From contig CM041780.1 in the NCBI GenBank assembly GCA_023374045.1, positions 33,660,337 to 33,724,336 on the forward strand: a stretch of 64,000 nt of DNA, given 5' to 3'. Source of the stretch: Limonium bicolor (taxonomy: Eukaryota; Streptophyta; Magnoliopsida; Caryophyllales; Plumbaginaceae). Below are positions 44,650-56,285 of this stretch, in pieces. The translations under genes were made by a program, and so were the position numbers. A model generated the notes under the pieces. That model did no database searches, was not told the DNA's origin, and worked only from the letters and a program-made list of their open reading frames with translations. Position 1 is the first letter of the stretch. Each line of letters opens with the position of its first letter.

Positions 44650-47600
44650 AGCACAAGATTCAAGACCTCCTCGAGTAAGGAGTCCAATTTTTCTAAGTAT
44701 GCAGATCATTTGTTTATGTTTTCTTGCATCTTCAAATTTCCTAGTAGGCTTATTTCCTTAGTGTAGACACCAAAAATTCTCACCCCATAAGGCAAATTCC
44801 GAGTAACAATAAAATAAGAGGGGTCGTCGCCTTTCTTTCAAAAACGTATCAATGTGCATGCCAAAACGAAACCGTCATTATGACAAAATTCCTAAATCAT
44901 TTCTCAAAGCATTTCAGAAATAAAAACAACGGTTTCCAAAATGAATTTCCAACAATCATCCGGTTTAAACCCGCCCCTTTTGTCTGTCTACTTATTTCAC
45001 CATTTTCATTTTATTATTCTCTTTCACCCGGACCAAACCAGGCCCAAAGCTTGCGTGGCCCAGTTAGTTCCTTATGCCCATCCAATGACAGCCCATCACC
45101 CAAAAAAATGAGAACCCTGATCTACTCCTGTAGCCAGCCGACAAGTATACTAGTCATCATCCCTCTTTGATACAAAAACAAAACCTATTTTTTTTTGGGG
45201 AAAAAACAGTAGCCGACCTCCTTACCCTCTTCCGTGGTCGACTCTTTCCGCCTCACCCTTCAGCTTCCTCCATTTTCTTCGATACCACAATCGAAAATGG
45301 GACAAAAACCCTAATCAGGGGGACGGTGGTCGGAAGAGGCGCCGTTTTCATATTCCATCCTCTCCATTCTTGCTATTGAGCTCCTCCACCAGAAATTGTT
45401 TTCGTTGCAGACCACCATCCTCCACAATCGCACCCTTCTTCGACACCTATTACCTTGAACCACCACGAACCTCTCATTTCACCTGATTTCCTTTCGTTTG
45501 CTCCTGTTGCCCATTCAACATTCAACGAGGTCCGACGAGTGCCGAACCCAGTATTGATCCAAGTGTTCGTGACAGCTATACGAGTCCAAGTCTCGATGTT
45601 ACCTCATCACTCCAATTTTTTTTTCTCCCTGTTTTGCTTCTCCCGGTTATTTTGCTCGTGCATTCGTCGGTTCCCTTCAGAGGGCAGTTTATTTGCTATT
45701 TACCACTGATTTGGACGATGCCTAACCTACAATAGACTCTCGAAACCTCAGTGCCATGAGAAATGATATTATGGTTCAAATCTGAAATGCTTTCCCATGC
45801 GTTCATCGGGTGAACCGGCGACACTCTTTCCGGCCTTTCGAGCTCGTCGTCGGTTTCAGAACATGCCCCACCTTCTGACGATCCCCGGCCCCATTGTCTG
45901 CTTGGTGGTACTCGCGGTGGCTCCCAACAATTTTGATCTTCAAACGCTCTACGAGTGTGTCACATTAGGGCGGTACCTCTCTGTTGCTGTTTCTGGTTTC
46001 GTTTCTGTCTAAGTGTTATTCATCCTTTCGGTGCTTGTTAATGCTCGACTCATTAGATCACTAATGTGTACATCTTGTTGCTTACCTGCTCTGAATCGCG
46101 GATCGTTTTGAGTTGAAACTGATAAAAACCCCCCGTGGCTGAGTTGACTTCCTCTCGCGATCGTTGTTTTTTTCCTTACTTTCACGCTCTGGTTCTGATG
46201 TTAAGGTTTCGGTTTCTTTGTTCTTGTGAACCTGTGGAGGAAAAGTCAGTGCTATACCTCAATTACAGTCAGTGCCTTGTTTCTGATTTTAACTGAATCA
46301 TTTGCGTGATTCTGTTGTTTTTTCTGTTCGTTTATGCTGGGGTTTAATCGAAGCCCATGAGTTGTTTGATCCGTCTGAGTTTGCTAAGGAAAAGAGAATT
46401 AATATTAATCCATTTCTGATCAAGTTTCGTCTAAAATTTGCTTGTGTTTACCCTGGATTTGGAGAGGACCATGTTTCTGTTCGAGGTTTATCCCGACATC
46501 AGGGATTATTCCGGTTTTTTCTGTTCATACGCCAATTTGACTAACCTCATTGAATATTGAGATTAATACTGGTATAAAGTTTCAGGTGGTTGTCCAGGCC
46601 TTGTAATTAACTTATGGCGATCGACTGTTTAGTTGCAATTGTTTCGGGTCGATTTCGTTATTTTACTATCGGAGGCCAATTTTTACTTTGCGTTCCGGTC
46701 CTTGGGCCGTGGGCCCCAAGTAACTTGTTGACTAACGTATGAATTTGGGCTGTGAACCATTTTGCTCACCATGTGCCGATGCAACTTCTTGGTCTGATGA
46801 TTTCGTTTTGCTCATTGTGATTATCGTGTTCCCATCTTGACCGAGGTATACATGGGCTTCTTTCACTTGGGCCGCGCTTGCTGAATTGGTACTCTGTTTT
46901 GGATCACACTAATCGGCTGTACTCATGCACCTTAGGCTTCGGGCTCGATGCTTCTTCATGGGGTTTGGAAAATACTATCTTTTGACCTCCACGATGATTT
47001 AATTGCCTTTGATATTGAATTGTCCCTTGCGCATTGATATGGTTTGGAAATTGATTTGAGACTAGTATAACTTGTCCCTCGCGCTTAGATATGAACATGA
47101 ATCGAGTTACAGTTGCCCTATGCTATAATTGTTAAGACAAATTATTCGTTGGCTGGTTGGTCCCTATTAATTTGTTTTTCATCTTAGAGGGAAATGATAT
47201 AAACCCTTCTAGGTATGATCCCACATGACTCACAACTCCCCCTCTTTGATACTGCACTTCGTTTGAGTCATAATCTAAGATGACGAATTAATTTGAGTAG
47301 CAACCCCAATGTTTGGTTTATCTTACAATCCTTAGCATTTGTTGGCAGCTTGAAACTCTTTTCTATGTTCTCGGTTGGGGTGTGGGAGATGATTAGATTG
47401 CCCCCTTTCCTCCCATTGAGAGGGGCCGTATGATCCCATTGCACACATCCCAACCTCTTTCCGTTCTCTTGACTGATGTATTGTGCCTCTCTGGTTGTGT
47501 TTCTTTGACATGTACCTAATGCTCGTGGAACGAGAAACTACTCTAAGACTAAGCAACGGGATCGTGGCTTGCACTACCGGGTCTCCGCTTCAAACACATG

Positions 47601-49292
47601 TAACGGTTGGTGCACTTCTTGCTGATCCTTTCAGCTCAAGTGAGGCGGCGTCGATGCGACCCCCCATAGCAGCTTTAGATTTAAGCTTTTCACTTGTACT
47701 TGTATCAATTTGTAATTCGTTTGTTTTCACTTTCGGTTGTAGTGTTGTGACTTATTCATTTTTGTGACTTCATCCCATAACCGTTACATTATTCTCTTGC
47801 TTGCAACCTTTGATTGACTTTTGAAAGATAGTAAATAGGATAAGACTAACAATTGGTTAGCAACCCATATAGTAGGACTCATCTTGTTAGTTTTGAGAGT
47901 TTTAGATTTAAATAATTCTGATTCTTTACCTAGATAGCTTTGATGATTTGTTCTTGTATATACATTTCTCGTACTACCTCTGAATTCATTTCATACGTAC
48001 AATAGCTTAAATTTTTTTAAAACCCATGTCCACATGTATGTAATTACTCAGACAGATTCCGAATTCTTTTCACATATACTTGTTTTATTCGGATAGCTCT
48101 TGAAATCCATGTTTGTATATATTTGTTTATATAGCCTTGGAAAATCATCTCCACATATCATTTGCTCATCATTCTTTGTCTATGATTTTGTAAGTGTATG
48201 GACTGATCCTGTTTGGGCCCATGTAACTCTTGGCCCAAATATAATTTTGTTCAGGTTCGGTCCATAACCAGCCAAACGGGCTGGAACAGGTGGCCCTAGA
48301 AAGCCAATTAGGTTGCCCTCTTGTGCATTTTAGAAAAGCCCTAGGTTCGGGGTATCCTCAATGCATACGGGTCCTAGACACGGTCCATGTGAGGAATGCC
48401 CGTCCCCTTAAAATTTTCCAAATCATCCTCTAAAGTCAGAATAAAATTCACAATCAATCAATCATCCAATTCCAAATCAATTTAAAGATCCAATGAGTCA
48501 AATTCCACTTCAAAATCAATCTCTCTCATCAAACACACTTCAAAATCACTATCCCATCAAACACATTACAAAATCACTCTCTTCATATTCTCTCATCACA
48601 CACGTTTCAAATCAAACTCTCTCATACCCTCTCCTCAAACACACTTCAAAATCAATCCCTTTCATACTCACTCATCATACGCTCACCAAAATCAATCCTC
48701 TCATACTCCAAAACCAGATATCCTTCATGAATTCTTCGGAATCAAAGCTCTTTGCACTCAACATTAAATACACTTCATACACTCATTAGACACGCTTCAA
48801 CCTCACAAAGCATTTGAAATGCTTCCAAAAAGTTCTAAGATCAAACTTCAAACTCCTTCCAAACTCCAATTGTCTCATAGATTCAAATCATTTTCCAATT
48901 TCAATCTCAAAGGCCAAACTAAGCCCAATTCCAAGCCCCAAATCCAGCTCATTCATAGGGCCCAACCCGGCCCAATTTCAAAGGTCCAATCCGGCCCACA
49001 TTTCAAGGCCCAAATCCGGCTCATTACCTCAATTCGATCCTGGTTTAGTTTCAAATCCAATTCAACTTCAATTCCAATTCAAATTCAATTTCAATCCAAT
49101 TCAATCAAATTCAGTCCAATTCCGATCCAGAATCAATTCGATCTCAATCCAATTCAATTCAAAATTCTTTCATTCCCAATTCAATTCAACTTCGTTTCAA
49201 TCCCGAACAATTCTAAACATCATAAATCTCAAATTCTGGAAAACTTCAATCTCCTTGAAGTCAAGCATCTCGAATCTCTAACCATCTCAATA

Positions 49293-49500
49293 GCTCAACA
49301 GACTCGACCGTCTCAGCAGCTCAACAGACTCGACTGTCTCAATAGCTCAGCAGACTCGAACGTCTCAGCAGCTCAACAGATTCGACCGTCTCAGCAGCTC
49401 AACAGACTCGACCGTCTCAGCAGCTCAACAGACTCTACCGTCTCAACAGCTCAACAGACTCGAATGTCTCCGCAGTTCAACAGATTCGAACATCTCAATA
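49293..49500. repeat. 26-bp tandem repeat in the Ogr-3 LTR
   Basis: About eight units of the type AGCTCAACAGACTCGACCGT plus CTCAGC. The second LTR has the same set at 63302-63510. Confidence 0.9.
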
Positions 49501-49802
49501 GACTCATCAAATTCAAACACCTCGAAAACCCTCAGCTCCTCAAAAAGCCGAACCCCTTGAAATTTGGTAATCCTTTCAAGCCCCGAATGTCTCACAGACC
49601 CGAGCGTCTCACAGATGTCATCATTTTAGGATTTCGAATATCTCATAGGGTCGAGCACCTCAAAACTCCAAAACAAACTCGACAATCCATCAAGCCCCAC
49701 GAAATGGCCACAAAACCTCTTTGACCCTTCAAAGACCCAAAAGGTCAAAAGCCCAATTCCTTCAAAACCCCCAAAACTCCCAAGTCCCCAAAAAACACTG
49801 AA

Positions 49803-49842
49803 CTACGTAAGGTCTGATCTCAACAGGAAGTTGGGTACGTAG
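49803..49842. other. CTACGTA/TACGTAG palindrome motif
   Basis: CTACGTA, 26 nt including GGTCTGATCTCA, TACGTAG, followed by GCAGCCCAC. Also at 55651-55690 (internal) and 63814-63853 (3' LTR). Confidence 0.85.
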
Positions 49843-50606
49843 GCAGCCCACACAGGGTGCGACCCCACTCCAAATAAAAAACCCTTTTCCCATACTAAGA
49901 TGTTCTCTATACCTCTCAAAACACTCAAAACCTTCTTTTTCCCACAAACTTCAAACCATCAGACACTAAGTCTTGTCTATTCGCTCAACCTCAGACTTTT
50001 CCTAATTCTCATCCGAATTCACCCATTCTTCTCTTGGCGCTAGCTTGGCAGAAAAGCTCGCCTCATCCACTCCCTTCCTCAGCCCCCACTCAATCCTATC
50101 CTTGGTTTTAAATGAATCTCTCTAAAAAGGTTTTGAAAGAAGTTAATCCCGACAATTGGAGACCGAGGTTTCCTCGGGCACCAATCCTAAGTCGTGGTCG
50201 TTGCCACCTCTAAGGGGTGTGAACCCAGTGCGAACCCACACAGATTCTCTGGTATGATCAGATAAGTCCTATCCATAGGCAACAAATCATCAGAGTCAAC
50301 CAACGGTTCTTAGAACCCTCATTCCCTTCCTTCCTAGTATCTTAGGTCAAACTAGGTGGCGACTCTAGTCAACTCCGCCTTATAGAGGCATAAGTCCGCG
50401 TGGGGCCCATTGAGAGCGGGTGTAGTGCACACTTGCACTTCCCTTTATGCTTTCTGGGGAAAGACGGACGATTTAGTAGGTATTGAGGGATGCCATGAAT
50501 AACGGGTTTTCACCCTCCACAAAATGGCATTTTTTTAGGATCTAGGCTTTTAGTCAGACCTTATTTAGATAGACCCCCTCATACCGAAAAATCACCCTCC
50601 ACAGAA

Positions 50607-50624
50607 TGGCGACTCTGCTGGGGA
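50607..50624 (+). other. Ogr-3 primer-binding site
   Basis: TGGCGACTCTGCTGGGGA, three bases (GAA) after the LTR. A near-copy of the LTR end, ACCCTCCACAAAATGGCA, lies upstream at about 50512-50529. Confidence 0.9.
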
Positions 50625-52189
50625 AAACTTGAGTAAGTTTTTCTCAAACTCAAGGAAGACTGAACTCCATTCAAAATTGTCGAGATTTCCCTAGCTTCTT
50701 TCAAAACCTTTAAGAGATTCATTTCAAAGCCACTAGGACTACTCTACTCCACACTTAGAGTGTGTTCTGAGAGGATAGTTAGGATGAGAGTTTAGGGTGC
50801 GAGATTGGCCTTGAGCGCCAACTATGTGATTTACTGTTTACATACTTCGCTTTTGTGTTTATTGTTGTGTGTTTACTGTTTTATGTTTACTGCTCTTCAT
50901 GCATGACATAATATTTATTGCTTATTTATCGATTTTGTAAATGGGGCCTTCTAGAAGGAGTCAACCCATTGTTGCATCGGGTAGCATAGGACATGCATTC
51001 CTCTGTGTCACCTGATTTGTCCACGAGTCACGGGATCCCAACCGGTCCACGGTTGATTCCCCATGAGTTGGGTCCTTCCTAGAAGGAGTTAACCACGAGG
51101 TAATACGGTCCAAGACCAACGCCTTGAAGCTCATGATCCAAAAATATCCTCCATTACCCGAGTCGAAGCCAGCATATAGTGAGCCATGAGCCTTCAGTGT
51201 CCAGCTGCCTTATCCGGTGTCTAAGATGGGCTTATGGGTAGTCACCCCCTTGTATGCCGTCTGTCTGACCACCCTTTGTCTTACCCTGAAGATTGCATGG
51301 GCTCAGTTCTCCATGATTCCTCTGCACCACGGGTGTCTTTAAAGCCCAATGTCGCGCTACAAATTCATAGCGGATCCCGTATTTACGGATACCCATACAT
51401 GACACAGCGTAGTCAGCGAATAATTTGGACTTTAGACACACCTTATCGTGCAGACGGGGAGACCCGTTCCCATGCAGTACTTCCCCAAGTTTCCCAAAAG
51501 TGAGTATATGTGATAATCCCCGGCCGTGGCTCGTGTGACTGTATCACTTCGGGTATCCAGACCTTTCGAACTTAAGCACTCCGGACTTTCTTGATGACGT
51601 GCCCCACAGGCATAACAGAGATAAATCCCGAGAGATGAACAGTGAAGGAACGACGGTTCCCCCAACCATTTCGGTGGTATGGAAGCATTGATTGACCTGG
51701 AAGGGATTATCCCAATCATTCGCACTCAGCTCCACATAAAATCAGCCACGATTTTCACTTTGCGCTTACACTATGTGTGATCACGTTTCAAAAGTGAGTA
51801 AAAATTTGAAAATGAATCAGTTTGAACGCTCAATGAAATCTCTTCAAATGTTAACGCTCTAATGAAATCTCTTCAAACTTGTTTATCTCGAATGACTTCC
51901 GAAAAATAATGATTTCAAAATCATTATTTCCATAACACTTTCAAAACCGATTTCAATCAAAGTCTTCAAGAAAACAAACTTTATCAAACAGTTTGCAAAG
52001 AATAAATTTCAAAAATCTACTGTTACAAATGATTTTCAAACACTACTTCCCATGAATTTCATTTCAAAAACCTACTTTCTACAAACGAATGTTCAACAAC
52101 ATTCTTCACTAACATGATTTTCAAAAAGTTTTCAAAAACGGTTTTCAAAATGAATTTCACAAACGTATTTCAAAATAAATGATCTAGTC
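50625..52189 (+). mobile_element. Ogr-3 internal sequence, non-coding
   Basis: No Gag motif in any frame. CTTCTAGAAGGAGTCAACC near 50950 and a variant near 51075 form a direct repeat. From 51780 the sequence is AT-rich with many TTTCAAAA words. Confidence 0.65.
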
Positions 52190-53033
52190 CCCATGTTGGG
52201 ACCCGCTATTTTTGAAGTTCAACCCACCTTCAAGAGTAGCGGTCATTACTGTGGAGTGTACTAGTCATTTCGTGTTTTCGCAAAAGTGGTGGATTTTCTC
52301 AACGATTTTGTGCTCGATCATTCACCTTTCCTTTCTCAAAAAACGCCCCTCATTTTCCTCATCGGAGCAAGTGGAGTACATGAAGATCAACAACGCGGGG
52401 TGAGCAAAAAATCAGAGCCATACCAACCCGAGCCGAGCGACATGAGACCAACAACGATTGTTCGAGTTCAAAATTTTTGAGAGTCAGAAGACACCAACCG
52501 GGTTTCTTTGAGCACAATACCGCTTCGCTGCAAGAACCCAAAGACGAGCGAGCAGCCGGCCTAGATCCCGAAGACGAGCGAGCAGCCGGTCTGGAGCCCA
52601 AAGACGAGTGAGCAGCCGGCCAAGAGCCCGAAGACGAGTGAGCAGTCAATCAGAAGCATGAAGATGACCAGAAGAGTTCAGAAGAAGTTAGCTCCAAATC
52701 CCCCTTTTTAATGACTTTTTAGAATTGATGATGTATAGGTTTTCCCTATGTCTTTCCTCACTTGTCCATTTCTCAGTAGATTACATGTATAGGTTTATAC
52801 ATTCCCTTCGAGTTTATTTAGATCAAGGTGTATAGGGTTCCCTACTCCCGATTTTATTGCGAATGACGAGCGTCAAAGTTTATATTGAGAAAATCCACCA
52901 CTTTGAAAACACGCGTTTTCGAAATTGTTTTCCAAACTTGGTTTCTTTTGGCATGCACATAAAGGACGACCCCTCACATTTATATATCATTCATCAATTT
53001 TGCTTTATGGGGTGAAAACTCACGGTATCTACA
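52190..53033 (-). mobile_element. inverted LTR-like segment inside Ogr-3
   Basis: On the minus strand the 53033 end reads TGTAGATACCGTGAGTTTTC, then TCACCCCATAA, GAGGGGTCGTC and GTGCATGCCAAAA in the same order as the first 100 bp of the Ogr-3 LTR. This suggests a solo LTR of a related subfamily. The left edge is uncertain and I found no convincing TSD. A 19-bp perfect inverted repeat (52284-52302, 52885-52903) lies within. Confidence 0.55.
52539..52658. repeat. 30-bp tandem repeat, four units
   Basis: Core AAGACGAGCGAGCAGCCGG, with the last unit diverged. The 30-bp period leaves a frame open on the minus strand, but a stop appears in plus-strand units. Confidence 0.88.
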
Positions 53034-55338
53034 GAAGGCATCCCCTAAATGAACAACACTAACAAATGCAAACCGAGCACAAAGCAAAACACATGCATTG
53101 CATTCACGACAAAAAAAAGTCACTTGCACTTCCAGTCATTTCAAATCCATCAATCCTTCACGGGTCTTGTCCACCTCAAAATTTGCACAGTCATGTGTTC
53201 CATTCTAACCTTGTCACACACCGGCTTTCATCCCAACATCTCAACTGCTAAAGCCCGATCTCAGAGGGATAGAAGAGAAAAACCAAGTCCAAACCCTTTC
53301 CAATTGGAATCACCGTGCACGCCAGTGCCAGAATGAGAAAAAAAGTGCAGTTGTTTCCAAGTCGTGGGGCTACCATGCGGGAGTCGTCACTCCCTAAAAT
53401 CCAAAATCCAGGAGCCAATCACCAACCCGACCTCACTCGAGAGTTTCTTCTCCGACAATAACCCCAACAACCAGACCACCTTCAAGGCCAACAGTGATGG
53501 GATGAGCTTCATGAACCAGGAGCTGAATTGACTCTAGCGAGACTAGGTGTAGCCTTACCACTCATGCATTGCATCCAAAAACAAAACAAACACACAAAAA
53601 AAAAACACATTCAGTCAACCATCTCAATTCATCATTTTCAGCATTTCATGCATCATATACATGGTAATTCCATATTACTACAACATATTGCATTGTAGAT
53701 AGTTCATTTGCATACTCCGTATCGAAACGACATCTTTGGTGAAAATCATGATTGATGTTTGAATAGAGTGCTTGAACCACTAAACTCTCGACCCGTCAAT
53801 TCACACAAGGGTCCAATCAAAATCAGCACCACAAACCAAGTGAGTAGTGTGCAAAGAGCAGAGCGTATTTTCCTTTGAATTTTAAATGAGTGTTTTGGAC
53901 AATCCACTGAGTGATGAGGGAAGGTGGAGAATTCCAATTGAGGTAAAACCATGAGTGACTTGTGTATTCCTTCAACACAAGGTGAGACATAGTTTAGAGT
54001 GAGACAAATGTCGATAACAAGATACGAACTGTGATTCATGCAAAGATCGAGAATAGAATAGTAGAAAAACAATCGTTAACTAATGAGGATGACGAGGCAC
54101 TTAGGAATAAAATCCCACAAAACCAAAAAGCTTTGACTGCCCTGTACATAATCCCTTAGTTAGCCCCGCTGAGCCTTTCAAGATAACCTATTTATGTGAA
54201 CTCCACAGCATGCCAACTCACATACACATATTTACTCACCCTTGCAATAGAGGATCTCGAAGGAGCCAGAGCCATGGTCTCTCCCCCACCATCTTCCACA
54301 AAAACAACAAATGAAATGTTCTGAGAAATCAGTGAGTCAATGCAACTCCAAAGCCAAACACCAAAAAAGAACACCGAAAATGTTCAAGAAAATCGATGAG
54401 TCAATGCAACTCCAAAGCTGAAAGCCAAAATACAAAGCAGAGAACGCTTGAGAAAGTTGATGAGCCAAATGCAATTTCAAAAAACAAAATGAGAAGAAAG
54501 TTCAAATCGAACGCCAGAAGAGGCAAGAAGGAGTGAAACCGAATCCAAAGGACCAATGATGTCCCGTAGAAATCAATAAAGGTTATCAAAACCAGTCTAA
54601 TCATCCACCCATGGCGAAGGCGAAACACGTCCTCTATTGCACAAAAGCTCCACGATTCCCAAATAAATCCTCCAGTCCCATGTGACATACATCATACCCT
54701 CAGCCCCGTTATAACCCAATAAAAGACCTCTGACTCGTTAGTTGGTGAGCGTTAACTGAAAGTACCGGATCTGACACATGAATCATAAGCTTCGTACTTG
54801 TTGTCAACATGTCCCATCATACCAAAGGGACCATGAGCGAATGAGTATGACCTTACCCGCGAGGTCTTCTGAGTGCGAGTGAATCTCCAGTCTGAGCACC
54901 AAAACATAAACAGCTAAACCCATTGCAGGTGAGGAATTTGTGAGGATCGTAAAGTCCGGGACCTCAAAAAGAAATTCTTAGGAAAATACTGCTCCGAGCA
55001 TCGAGAGTAACATCACACCATTAGCACACACGACCATACTCACGAGAGATTGACCCACATCCCTCCATGAGAGGAAAGTGATTCATGCATTCTAGTTCAA
55101 TAATCACTCAAGATCGAACTGAAGATGTCTTATATTCGTAAACCTCATAGTAATAGAGATAGGGCCATCTTCTCTAAAAAAAAAAACGCATATGCATTTT
55201 GCATCTCTTCTAGCAGTTAGCATTTGCATGCATCATAACCACTTCATTTTCAACATCCGACTGGTAAGAACTCCACCTAGTCTCGCTGAAAATCGACTTC
55301 AGTTGCAGTTGTTGAAGCATAACTTTTGATGTCAACTA
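53034..55338 (+). mobile_element. Ogr-3 internal sequence, unassigned
   Basis: No protein domain or clear repeat family. Several short frames on both strands have ordinary shadow-frame composition. Confidence 0.5.
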
Positions 55339-56160
55339 GAGCCATCCCGAGCCATCATCAAGCTATATCTTGCCTCTTCGGAGCCATCCCGGGCTATCAC
55401 CGAGCTACATCGAACCATTCAAGAGCTATCCGGAGCCACACGAAGACCATCTCAGAGCCATCCACTGCCATACTCAATCCCTATCGACACCGCTTCTAAA
55501 TCCAATCTGGAGCCATGCGAGAGCCATCCTCAAAACTTGGAGACCATCCCTAAAGCTACACAGTGGCCATCCCAATAGTATGAGAACAATATGAGAGCCA
55601 CCTCAAACGGAGCCATTTCGTCACCAGGGCCTTGCCTACAAAGTTTCGAACTACGTATGGTCTGATCTCAATACAGAATTGAGTACGTAGGCAGCCCACC
55701 AAGGGTGCGACCACCTCGAAGGCGACAATCCCCTTTCACTCCTCGCTATCATCAAACAGAGCATCCGGAATCATGACGGAGCCATCCCGGAGCCATGATC
55801 AGAACTACACCGAAGACATCCACCATGTTTGGTTATTTAGAATGATAACAAGTTCACCCACATCAAATCCATCAGATGGAGCCAACCGATTAGTCACCTC
55901 GAACTTCAACAACCGCATCAAGACCATCGACCATTCTCAAGTTCACTGTCATATCAAAACCCCCAACCACCCCGGATCGTCGGCCACACTGGAGCAACCA
56001 CTGCATACCAGAGCCATCGGCGCGACCCGGAGCAACCACTGCATACCAGAGCCATCAATGCATACTGGAGCCATCAACGCATGCTGGAGCCATCTCAGCT
56101 TAAAGCCATGCCGGAGCCATACCGGAGCCATCCCGAGAGTTTGACGTTACTATAGAGCCA
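55339..56160. repeat. dispersed GAGCCATC repeats
   Basis: A few dozen copies of GAGCCATCC or close variants at irregular spacing, with a CTACGTA palindrome motif in the middle (55651-55690). Positions 56161-56285 are unique. Confidence 0.8.
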
Positions 56161-56285
56161 TCTGCTCACGCAAAAACCTACATCCACAAAAAGGGAGTTA
56201 ATTCAATTAATACATTGGTTAATCACCTCACATCACATATCATCTGCATATACCCACAAAATTTGCTCACTATCTGACGCATCTT

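Larger units (their letters stand above)
40166..44761 (+). mobile_element. Ogr-2: Ogre-type element, 5' part
   Basis: 5' LTR, PBS, leader and gag in plus orientation, cut at 44761 by the insertion of Ogr-3. The rest should lie right of the window. Its LTR belongs to a different subfamily from Ogr-1: the ends and the palindrome region match, but the U3 part is largely different. Confidence 0.88.
44762..50603 (+). mobile_element. Ogr-3 5' LTR (5842 bp)
   Basis: Starts TGTAGACACC, ends CTCCACA. Matches 58726-64000 almost throughout, except for the stretch 46793-47140. Contains (CCAATTCAA)-like sequence (48900-49200), a 26-bp repeat, GGCCCA words (48210-49010) and a CTACGTA palindrome. The 155- and 301-codon frames at 48814-49724 are low-complexity and overlap in two phases, so I do not call them genes. 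Confidence 0.9.

Noticed and set aside
48814..49724. 155- and 301-codon plus-strand frames (again at 62826-63571)
   Set aside because: Low-complexity Ser/Asn/Gln sequence from CCAATTCAA-like runs and a 26-bp repeat read in overlapping frames. It lies inside LTRs, and the second copy is shifted by indels.
52359..52649. 96-codon minus-strand frame with an SSGSRPAARSS repeat
   Set aside because: Open only because the 30-bp unit is a multiple of three; the rest of the frame has no support.
53049..53336. 95-codon plus-strand frame as a gene
   Set aside because: No recognisable motif, overlapping frame of similar length, and inside Ogr-3 internal sequence.
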